From: Xenopus tropicalis
Lineage: Eukaryota; Chordata; Amphibia; Anura; Pipidae
Length of the DNA stretch: 64,000 bases
NCBI RefSeq assembly: GCF_000004195.4
Contig: NC_030680.2
Span: 151,922,672 to 151,986,671 of the forward strand
Reading direction: 5' to 3'
Part shown: positions 25,397 through 34,340 of the stretch, one piece after another
How the letters are laid out: each line of letters begins with the position of its first letter
How positions within the stretch are numbered: the first letter of the stretch is position 1
Program-made: the position numbers and the translations under genes
The notes under the pieces: model-generated
Told to the model about the DNA's origin: nothing
The model's database searches: none
What the model saw: the letters and a program-made list of their open reading frames with translations, nothing else

Positions 25397-25545
25397 GTAG
25401 TTTTGAAGTGGGGAGGGCAGAAATGAGTCTTCATGGCCCAACGTTGCCCCATTCTAATCCTTCTCCACAAGGTTCGTCTCTTGGACCCTTCATGGAGAAA
25501 GTCGGGTTCAGATCCCGCTACAAACCTGGCGATACGGTCCCGTAT
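25397..25545. other. Short unique spacer between array and MITE
   Basis: About 150 bp with no recognisable feature. It separates the 24-bp array from a truncated T2 MITE whose first retained bases resemble the array unit. Confidence 0.4.
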
Positions 25546-25862
25546 ATTGCTAGGGTCCAAGTTACCTTAGCAACCAGGGAGCGGTTTGGATGAGAGACAG
25601 GTATATGAATAGGGGAGGGGCTGAATAGAGAGATAAGGAATAAAAAGTAACAATAACAATAAAACTGGAGCCTCACAGAGCAATAGGGTTTGGCTGCCGG
25701 GGTCAGTGACCCCCATTTGAAAGCTGCAAAGAAACAGAAGATGAAGGGAAATAATTCAAGAGATATAACAAATAAATAATGAAGACCAATTGGAAAGTTG
25801 CTAGGAATTGGCCATTCTATAACATACTAAGAGTTAACTAAAGGTAAACCCCCCCCCCTTTA
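25546..25862 (+). mobile_element. Left-truncated T2-type MITE
   Basis: Corresponds to the right two thirds of the element at 7580-8034: TTGCTAGGGTCCAAGTTACC, GGGAGGGGCTGAATAGAGAG, TGCCGGGGTCAGTGACCCCC, AATGAAGACCAATTGG, then a terminal CCCCTTTAA with TTAA at 25859-25862. The left third and its terminus are missing. Confidence 0.75.
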
Positions 25863-26183
25863 AGGTTGGTTTGGGCAGCGCCAGCCTCTCGGGCCCCAGC
25901 AGAACCGGCGGCGCGGGGGGAGGGGCTCGGTTTCCTTTAATCAGGGCCGGAGTGACGGCGGCTCCACTCAAAGTGCTTTTCCCTTTCTCACACGCTCGGA
26001 ATTCCTGCCAAATGGGTCACCTGGGGGGGGGGACTGACATAAAGCAGCCGCCTGGCAGGATACAATTGCCCCCTCGGCCGGGGGAAGTAATTACACTCAG
26101 GGTAATTAGACAAATCACTAAATACATTAAAAGAAACAATGATCTCAAAAAGGGATCAGGGGCATTATTCATATCTGCGCCCC
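25863..26183. other. Unique stretch with TAATTA-type words
   Basis: No gene recognised. The interval 26085-26150 contains GTAATTACACT, GGTAATTAGAC and ACAAATCACTAAATACATTA, an AT-rich island in a GC-rich surrounding, similar in style to 7148-7222. Confidence 0.35.
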
Positions 26184-26625
26184 CCATGGCTCCCCCCGTA
26201 CCCCCCGTATGGCCCCCCCCGTATGGCTCCCCCCGTATAGCTCCCCCATATCCCCCCCCCGTATGGATCCCCCCATATGGCTCCCCCATATGGCTCTCCC
26301 CCCGTATGGCTCTCCCCCCATATGGCTCCCCCCGTATGGCTCTCCCCCCATATGGCTCTCCCCCCATATGGCTCCCCCGTACGGCTCCCCCCATATGGCT
26401 CCCCCGTACGGCTCCCCCCCATATGGCTCCCCCCGTATGGCTCCCCCCCATATGGCTCTCCCCCCGTATGGCTCTCCCCCCGTATGGCTCCCCCCCATAT
26501 GGCTCTCCCCCCGTATGGCTCTCCCCCCGTATGGCTCCCCCGTATATGGCTCTCCCCCATATGGCTCTCCCCCCATATGGCTCTCCCCCATATGGCTCCC
26601 CCCCATATGGCTCTCCCCCCCCCCC
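26184..26625. repeat. C-rich minisatellite, about 14-19-bp unit, about 25 copies
   Basis: Units read CCCCCCATATGGCTCTC or CCCCCGTATGGCTCCC in an irregular mix, with variable C-runs. It ends in a C-run of about 13. Several open frames on both strands are artefacts of the repeat. Confidence 0.92.
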
Positions 26626-26944
26626 CCGGGGCTCTTCCCCGGAGAACCTACCGGATCAGAGCTGCCGGGGAACCTACCGGTAGGAAAGGGTTAATTCTGT
26701 CGCCCCATGCTGTGGCACCGGGGGCACCTCTGGGTGCAAGGGGGACTCCCTGTCAGTGTTTCCTCCTGGGTTTGCAGTGAGTCTCTCAGCTTATCACCCC
26801 ATGTAGGGGCAACAACGACTGACCTGCCCCACCGATATCTGCCCTGAAATCGCCCAGATACAGATCCGACGGGTTCAAATATTCAGTCAGATCAGCACCG
26901 CGTCGTCTCCCGAACCAACCGTACGATATTGCCCACCCGGCCTC
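26626..26944. other. Unique stretch, no gene recognised
   Basis: Short ordinary interval. It contains a direct repeat, GAACCTACCGG (26643 and 26670). Nothing else seen. Confidence 0.4.
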
Positions 26945-27711
26945 CCTCTCCTTTCTCTAACTCTCGCCCTCCCTCTCCCACTCTCGGCCCCATCCTCCCT
27001 CTCTAACTCTGCGGCCCCTCCTCTCCTCTCTAACTCTCGGCCCCTCCTCCCCTCTCTCTAACTCTCGGCCCTCCCTCTCCCTCTCTAACTCTCGGCCCCT
27101 CCCCTCCCCTCTCTCTAACTCTCGGCCCCCTCCCTCCCCTCTCTAACTCTCGGCCCTCCCTCCCCTCTCTCTAACTCTCGGCCCCTCCCTCCCCTCTCTA
27201 ACTCTCGGCCCCTCCCTCCCCTCTCTAACTCTCGGCCCCTCCTCTCTACTCTCGGCCCCTCTCCTCTCTAACTCTCGGCCCCTCCTCTCCTCTCTCTAAC
27301 TCTCGGCCCTCCCTCCCCTCTCTCTAACTCTCGGCCCCTCCCTCCCCTCTCTAACTCTCGGCCCCTCCCTCCTCCTCTCTAACTCTCGGCCCCCTCCCTC
27401 CCTTCTCTCTAACTCTCGCCCCTCCCCCTCCCCCCTCTCTCTAACTCTCGGCCCTCCCTCCCCTCTCTCTAACTCTCGGCCCCTCCCTACCCTCTCTCTA
27501 ACTCTCGGCCCCTCCCTCCCCTCTCTAACTCCCGGCCCTCCCTCCCTTTCTCTAACTCTCGGCCCTCCCTCCCCTTTCTCTAACTCCCGGCCCCTCCCTC
27601 CCCTTTCTCTAACTCTCGGCCCCTCCCTCCCTTTCTCTAACTCTCGGCCCCCTCCCTTCCTACCTCCCCCTCCTTCTCTAACTCCCGGCCCCTCCCTCTC
27701 CTTCTCTAACA
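26945..27711. repeat. CT-rich minisatellite, about 24-30-bp unit, about 28 copies
   Basis: The core is CTCTAACTCTCGGCCCCTCC followed by variable CTCC/CTCT runs. Length varies by several bases between units. The 146-codon minus-strand Glu/Arg/Gly frame is the repeat read backwards. Confidence 0.92.
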
Positions 27712-28050
27712 CACTCACCCCACACTCACCCCACACTCACCCCACACTCATCCCACACTCATCCCACACTCATCCCACACTCATCCCACACTCATCCCAC
27801 ACTCATCCCACACTCATCCCACACTCATCCACACTCATCCCACACTCACCCTACACTCACCCCACACTCATCCCACACTCATCCCACACTCATCCCACAC
27901 TCATCCCACACTCATCCCACACTCATCCCACACTCATCCCACACTCACCCTACACTCACCCTACACTCACCCTACACTCACACTAAACTCATACTACACT
28001 CATCCCACGCTCACCCCACGCTCACCCCACGCTCACCCCACACTCACCGC
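27712..28050. repeat. Minisatellite, 11-bp unit, about 31 copies
   Basis: The unit is CCCACACTCAT or CCCACACTCAC, with blocks of identical variants and a few CTACACTCAC and CCACGCTCAC units to the right. It directly abuts the preceding CT-rich array. Confidence 0.94.
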
Positions 28051-28739
28051 TCTATAATAGCTGTGTCGGTGATGAAATCCAATATGTGACCACTGGGAGT
28101 CATAAACCAACCAACTGCCGCCATCTTGGATTTGAAGATCCTCCCCCCCAACACGGGGCCGCAATTGGCCCATTGGTCCCCTGGGCAGAGACCCCACTTA
28201 CAGGCAGAATAGGGCCCAAGGGAACAAAACGCCACACATGACTAAATCTCTGATCCACCCAAGCCACACAGACTCCACCCATAATCCACACAACCCCGCC
28301 CCCTGCCCTTCACACTCCTATGGCTGCTGTAACCCCTTAGTGTCTGAAACTAAAAACAGTGAATTTATGTTCTGGTACCAAATGTGACTGCACAGAAATC
28401 CCCTCTGTGTTCCCACTGTGACTCCGCACGTGCGCAAATGGCGGAACCGGTTCCAGTTGGACCGACTGCGGCCCAGAGATTCCTATTGGTTCACTCAGTT
28501 TGAATTTGAGGATTTCTTGCAGGAGAAAAAGATTTCCTGCCCCCGGGGCCCAGTGATACAGTGCGACTGTCTAACACTCTCCTGTTTCATGCGCAGTCTC
28601 GCACCTGTCAAGCACTCACACTCCCAGCGAGCGGCGGCACAGTCACTGCTTTATCCCAACGCAGACCCACCGGATAGAGGGGTTACTTACCCAGCATGCA
28701 GTGCAACTGCCCCGCCGGGGGAATCAGCACCTCCTCTGC
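28051..28739. other. Unique stretch, no gene recognised
   Basis: Ordinary DNA. The 144-codon frame at 28418-28852 runs from here into the neighbouring array and has no recognisable domain, so I do not call it a gene. Confidence 0.4.
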
Positions 28740-29675
28740 TGATGGTGAGATCCCCTTTCCTCCCCCCCCAATGTATCACTCATTCCCCCTCTCTGGGTAG
28801 GGAACCCCATAACCTGACTGCCCTTACAGTAAGGAACCCCTTCCTATGCTGATGGTGAGATCCCCTTTCCTCCCCACCCCCAATGAATCACTCATTCCCC
28901 CTCTCTGGGTAGGGAACCCCATAACCTGACTGCCCTTACAGTAAGGAACCCCTTCCTATGCGGATGGTGAGATCCCCTTTCCTCCCCACCCCCAATGTAT
29001 CACTCATTCCCCCTCTCTGGGTAGGGAACCCCATAACCTGACTGCCCTTACAGTAAGGAACCCCTTCCTATGCTGATGGTGAGATCTCCTTTCCTCCCCA
29101 CCCCCAATGTATCACTCATTCCCCCTCTCTTGGTAGGGAATCCCATAACCTGACTGCCCTTACAGTAAGGAACCCCTTCCTATGCTGATGGTGAGATCCC
29201 CTTTCCTCCCCACCCCCAATGTATCACTCATTCCCCCTCTCTTGGTAGGGAACCCCATAACCTGACTGCCCTTACAGTAAGGAACCCCTTCCTATGCTGA
29301 TGGTGAGATCTCCTTTCCCCCCCACCCCCAATGTATCACTCATTCCCCCTCTCTTGGTAGGGAACCCCATAACCTGACTGCCCTTACAGTAAGGAACTCC
29401 TTCCTATGCTGATGGTGAGATCCCCTTTCCTCCCCACCCCCCAATGTATCACTCATTCCCCCTCTCTTGGTAGGGAATCCCATAACCTGACTGCCCTTAC
29501 AGTAAGGAACCCCTTCCTATGCTGATGGTGAGATCCCCTTTCCTCCCCCTCCCCCAATGTATCACTTATTCCCCCTCTCTTGGTAGGGAACCCCATAACC
29601 TGACTGCCCTTACAGTAAGGAACCCCTTCCTCTGCTGATGGTGAGATCCCCTTTCCTCCCCACCCCAAACAGAGT
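28740..29675 (-). repeat. Inverted array of the 112-bp family, about 8.3 copies
   Basis: Reverse complement of the array at 19575-21512. GATGGTGAGATCCCCTTTCC and CTCTCTGGGTAGGGAACCCC recur every 112 bp (for example 28789 and 28901). Both CCAAG- and CCCAG-type units are present (as CTTGG and CTGGG), as in the plus-strand array. Confidence 0.94.
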
Positions 29676-30094
29676 CCTGGATCCACATCCCCAGTAGAAA
29701 TGCACTAATGAGGCAGAACGTTGGCAATGTGCTATTTGTCCTCCGGTTATGTCCCCCCCCCCCATTATGTTGTTGCCCCCTGCCGTGAGGGATCAGAGAG
29801 GAACGCTTTGGTCGCTGGCGCAGATACCAATCAGTATTGAGTTTCACACTGACAGAAGGAAACTGCAACGAGCTCAGCGCAACTAAATCCCAAATGATTT
29901 TCCCAGTTTAACCTCCCTGATCCCTGTGCCTCGGAGGTACCTGCCCCTCCCGGGGGCACCTGTGCGCCACATGCAGCCGTTTCCTCTCTGTGACCTCTGA
30001 ACCTGTTTAATGGCCCCCAGACTGCGAGACATGGGCCCCGGGGGGGGGGGGGGCAGAATCGATGGAGAGAAAATGCCAAACTGAACATCAAATA
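29676..30094. other. Unique stretch, no gene recognised
   Basis: Ordinary DNA with C- and G-runs (29753-29764 and 30039-30052). Short minus-strand frames of 86-100 codons lack recognisable domains. Confidence 0.4.
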
Positions 30095-31410
30095 TCTGAA
30101 ATCATTTAACCATTAAATAAACCCAATAGGGCTGTTCTGCCCCCAATAAGGGGTAATTATATCTTAGTTGGGATCAAGTACAGGTACTGTTTTATTATTA
30201 CAGAGAAAAGGGAATCATTTAACCATGAAATAAACCCAATAGGGCTGTTCTGCCCCCAATAAGGGGTAATTATATCTTAGTTGGGATCAAGTACAGGTAC
30301 TGTTTTATTATTACAGAGAAAAGGGAATCATTTAACCATGAAATAAACCCAATAGGGCTGTTCTGCCCCCAATAAGGGGTAATTATATCTTAGTTGGGAT
30401 CAAGTACAGGTACTGTTTTATTATTACAGAGAAAAGGGAATCATTTAACCATTAAATAAACCCAATAGGACTGTTCTGCCCCAATAAGGGGTAATTATAT
30501 CTTAGTTGGGATCAAGTACAGGTACTGTTTTATTATTACAGAGAAAAGGGAATCATTTAACCATGAAATAAACCCAATAGGGCTGTTCTGCCCCCAATAA
30601 GGGGTAATTATATCTTAGTTGGGATCAAGTACAGGTACTGTTTTATTATTACAGAGAAAAGGGAATCATTTAACCATTAAATAAACCCAATAGGGCTGTT
30701 CTGCCCCAATAAGGGGTAATTATATCTTAGTTGGGATCAAGTACAGGTACTGTTTTATTATTACAGAGAAAAGGGAATCATTTAACCATTAAATAAACCC
30801 AATAGGGCTGTTCTGCCCCAATAAGGGGTAATTATATCTTAGTTGGGATCAAGTACAGGTACTGTTTTATTATTACAGAGAAAAGGGAATCATTTAACCA
30901 TTAAATAAACCCAATAGGGCTGTTCTGCCCCAATAAGGGGTAATTATATCTTAGTTGGGATCAAGTACAGGTACTGTTTTATTATTACAGAGAAAAGGGA
31001 ATCATTTAACCATTAAATAAGCCCAATAGGGCTGTTCTGCCCCAATAAGGGGTAATTATATCTTAGTTGGGATCAAGTACAGGTACTGTTTTATTATTAC
31101 AGAGAAAAGGGAATCATTTAACCATGAAATAAACCCAATAGGGCTGTTCTGCCCCAATAAGGGGTAATTATATCTTAGTTGGGATCAAGTACAGGTACTG
31201 TTTTATTATTACAGAGAAAAGGGAATCATTTAACCATGAAATAAACCCAATAGGGCTGTTCTGCCCCAATAAGGGGTAATTATATCTTAGTTGGGATCAA
31301 GTACAGGTACTGTTTTATTATTACAGAGAAAAGGGAATCATTGTTTGAAATCTGAATTATTTCCTTATAATGGAGTCTATAGGAGACGGCCTTCCCATAA
31401 TTCAGAGCTT
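30095..31410 (-). mobile_element. Inverted miDNA4-like MITE with internal array (about 11 units)
   Basis: Reverse complement of the copies at 2676 and 16309. The unit contains GGGATCAAGTACAGGTACTG and repeats every 112-113 bp. The right side keeps the non-array part of the element (ATAATGGAGTCTATAGGAGA, then an eroded end near 31410). The left side stops within the last unit at about 30095, so the other inverted end is missing. Confidence 0.78.
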
Positions 31411-32220
31411 TTTGCCTGTGGACTGGGGGGAAGAAGGAGGCTCAGCCTATTGCTGGTACTGCTGGCAGTGGTTCTGGGGTTCTACAGGTACCGGTACCTC
31501 CTCTCTGATGCGACCGAGACGCTGCGAAATTCCACATTTCGCCATTAGCAATTTTTTTCCTGAAATTGCAGCTAAAATTTGCGGCAATAATAATTTGCAG
31601 AGTGAGGAACAAGTTGCGGTCGCGTCAAATGAAAAAAAAAAATTGGAGAAAAATTTGCGAAACTGCTGAAAAATTTGCGAATTACGGCAGCCGTGATGTG
31701 ACTGTCACAATTTTCCGGCAGGACGGATTCGCTCAACGCTATTCCCTGTATGTTACAGCCGGACAGTGAAGCTGCCATAATAATGGCCCCCACCACCTGT
31801 GACTCTTCCCCCTGCGCATTCCATGTCCCACGCCAGATTCCAACTTACAGCCTAGAACCGACTGCGTCTGCGACATCTGGAAATTAGCAGCGACCTATAG
31901 AGACCGGAACGGCCAATCAGCAGCAGCCGCTCCATCCAATCTGCGCCGAATAAATTGAGCTTTTTGTCATAAAAATATCCATTTAAAAACTGAAGCCCAA
32001 TGTCACGTTATTCTGAGACAGAAGCAGCTGATTCGCCGGAAATAAAGAACTTCCAGATGTTACGTGACGTCTCGGGTTCCTGGCGCAGTTTGAGTGACGG
32101 CGTCTAAAGGCCCAGTAAACCCAAAACATGAAAACGATTCATTGGAACTGACACCCTGATTATTTCTCTCACTGCGTTTAACTGATTGAATGTATCGTGT
32201 GTGATGATTGGCTCCTCTAC
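31411..32220. other. Unique stretch with a degenerate AT-rich repeat
   Basis: The interval 31525-31735 is rich in GCGAAATT, AAATTTGCG and AATTTGCGA words on both strands, in the style of an old palindromic MITE. I cannot set its ends. The rest is ordinary DNA. No gene recognised. Confidence 0.4.
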
Positions 32221-32606
32221 GGGTTACTGCCTGCCCTGCTCTCATTTCCCTACAGAAATAGGGGTTGGTAGCACTAGGTAGGTACCTAATATATAGGGGC
32301 AGAGACAGGGGAAAGTGTTGGAAGGGTTACTGCCTGCCCTGCTCTCATTTCCCTACAGAAATAGGGGTTGGTAGCACTAGGTAGGTACCTAATATATAGG
32401 GGCAGAGACAGGGGAAAGTGCTGGAAGGGTTACTGCCTGCCCTGCTCTCATTTCCCTACAGAAATAGGGGTTGGTAGCACTAGGTAGGTACCTAATATAT
32501 AGGGGCAGAGACAGGGGAAAGTGCTGGAAGGGTTACTGCCTGCCCTGCTCTCATTTCCCTACAGAAATAGGGGTTGGTAGCACTAGGTAGGTACCTAATA
32601 TATAGG
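32221..32606. repeat. Minisatellite, 103-bp unit, left part (3.75 units)
   Basis: Units begin GGGTTACTGCCTGCCCTGCT at 32221, 32324, 32427 and 32530. The fourth unit stops after 77 bases, where the LINE 3' end begins. The same array resumes beyond the LINE at 42557. Confidence 0.95.
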
Positions 32607-33103
32607 AATTTTTTTTATTTATAATATCACTTTACAATGAATAATCAACATATCATACACATTTCACAGATCATGAAACAAACATAACAAAACAAACCCC
32701 ACAAACCCACCATATCCCGCCAGCCCACAGAGTCCATCCGTCTGTCCATTGGCAACTCCCCACCAAACACACCAAATCAAAGGCTGGTTTGCAGAGTCCT
32801 GTGTTTGTCCATACGGCTTCCTTCCACCACCCCCAACCAACCCACCATCCCCAGAAAAGTCTTTCCTGGTCCAACCCACCAACCTCCATTTTCCATCCCC
32901 CAACAAAAAAAAAAAACCACAATCAATAGCATATAAGCAACACAATAACAGAATGATGCACATAACATATATATATCCACGCCGAGCAGATTGCCCCAGG
33001 CCACACAAAACCGCCCTCCAGCCTATAGAGAGAGGGAAGAGCAGTGTCAGTGCTGGGGGGCCATATACACACAGTAGGTACATACCTAGAGAAGAGGACA
33101 TGT
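32607..33103 (-). other. LINE 3' untranslated region and poly-A end
   Basis: Lies between the ORF2 stop (33104) and the junction with the 103-bp minisatellite. On the minus strand it is G/T-rich with GTGTATATGG and GTTTGTTTC patches, and it ends ATAAATAAAAAAAATT. The polyadenylation hexamer AATAAA overlaps the tail. Short open frames within it (75-158 codons) show no domain. Confidence 0.65.
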
Positions 33104-33299
33104 TTATGAAGAGGACAGAGTAAGGTGCACCCCTCGCCATAGTTTCTGATTGGAGGGTGACCTCTTTATCTCATTTCCCTTCAGGAAACTCAGCTGACCC
33201 AGAGCTGCCTTCACAATGTTGCCTGCGTTAGCCTCCAAATGGCCAAAGGATCTCCTGCACCTATGCTGCCAGATCTGGTACCGTATGCATGCAATGATC
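33104..33299 (-). pseudogene. LINE ORF2, C-terminal end (separated by hAT insertion)
   Basis: A 64-residue tail that ends in a TAA-type stop at 33104. It contains IIACIRYQIWQHRC, which resembles the hydrophobic stretch plus IWxxRC motif near the end of Tx1/L1-like ORF2 proteins. It is cut from the rest of ORF2 by the hAT element. When one copy of the 8-bp duplication is counted, the reading frame matches the upstream part exactly: two leftover bases plus one make a full codon. Complete ORF2 would therefore be about 1,124 codons. Confidence 0.75.
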
Positions 33300-33307
33300 A
33301 TATAGAG
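33300..33307. repeat. 8-bp target site duplication of hAT element, left copy
   Basis: ATATAGAG, identical to 34333-34340. Eight bases is the duplication length made by hAT transposases. Confidence 0.92.
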
Positions 33308-34332
33308 CAGTGCTGTCCAACTTCTACTGTGCCGAGGGCCAGAATTTCTCTAGCATACAAGGTGGAGGGCCGCTAATGGAAGCCAGTTTTGACCACTCCC
33401 CTTTTTGAAACCACACCCACTTCAAACCACACCTATTTTATCACAATGGTGGGAACACAGCAAAATCCCAAATGCTTGGTCCTTACTGTGGGAATATCAA
33501 CCATCATTCATATGTGAAAGAATTATGTCATATTAAGATATACCCTTAAATTCCATATGCCTCCTCCTCCCCTGTGGATAGCAGAGCAACCCCCAGTACA
33601 TAATTACACACCTTAGGGACCATTTAATGGCTATTTCCAACTGCTAACAAACTCCCACAACAAACCCCTGCCAGGTTCACCTCCCACAAGCAGCATAGGG
33701 CAAGCAGAGTATGGCACACACAGGCAGCACTCTGCCTGTCCTACCCTCCCTGTGTGTGCCATAATCTGCCTTCTCTATGCTGCCTCTGTGTACCATACTC
33801 TGCCTGCCCTACCCTGCCTGTGTGTGCCATACTCTGCCTGCCCTACCCTGCCTGTGTGTGCCATACTCTGCCTGCCCTACCCTGCCTGTGTGTGCCATAC
33901 TCTGCCTGCCCTACCCTGACTGTGTGTGCCATACCCTCCCTGACCTATGCTGCCTGTGTGTGCCATACTCTACCTGCCCTATGCTGGCTGTATGTGCCAT
34001 ACTCTGCCTACAGTACCTATGTCTGAGGTGTGAAGAAGTGAACAATGGGAGTGATTACAGTCTGAGCCTGAGGTGTGAACACTGCAGGGGGGGAACAATG
34101 CAGAGATTAAAAGGTGTGAAAAACACAGGGGATTACATTTTTAAACAATACAGAGGGATTACAGCCTGAATCTGAGGTGAGAACCATGCAGGGGGGCCAG
34201 TTAATCTCAGTACTGATACCATTTAATGCTTACTCAAAGGTAAGCCATCAAAGCAGCCAGACAGGTGGGGGGCCACACAGAGGGGGGTCGCGGGCCGCAT
34301 GCGGCCCGCGGGCCGCCAGTTGGACAGCACTG
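33308..34332. mobile_element. Non-autonomous hAT element, 1,025 bp
   Basis: The ends are perfect 15-bp inverted repeats: CAGTGCTGTCCAACT at the left, and the same read on the minus strand at the right, followed inside by GGCGGCCCGCGGGCCGCATG. Both sides are flanked by ATATAGAG. The interior carries a tandem repeat of a 34-bp unit and degenerate GTCTGAGGTGTGAA repeats, but no transposase frame, so it depends on an enzyme supplied elsewhere. It sits inside the ORF2 coding sequence of the LINE and is therefore younger than that insertion. Confidence 0.93.
33745..34018. repeat. 34-bp tandem repeat inside the hAT element, about 8 copies
   Basis: CCATACTCTGCCTGCCCTAC recurs with a 34-bp period (for example 33793, 33827, 33861). 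Units diverge more towards the right. Open frames of 90 and 130 codons are repeat artefacts. Confidence 0.88.
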
Positions 34333-34340
34333 ATATAGAG
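34333..34340. repeat. 8-bp target site duplication of hAT element, right copy
   Basis: ATATAGAG, identical to 33300-33307. It is part of the LINE ORF2 sequence. Confidence 0.92.

Noticed and set aside
24079..25593. Overlapping 260-490-codon frames on both strands
   Set aside because: The 24-bp unit has no stop in most frames. Several frames in parallel are open over the same DNA, and the sequence irregularities shift between them.
28418..28852. Possible 144-codon coding exon
   Set aside because: It runs into the inverted 112-bp minisatellite, has no recognisable domain and is no longer than chance frames in this window.
31525..31735. A defined palindromic MITE
   Set aside because: GCGAAATT-type words are suggestive, but no matching ends or target duplication can be set, so it is described only as degenerate repeat sequence.
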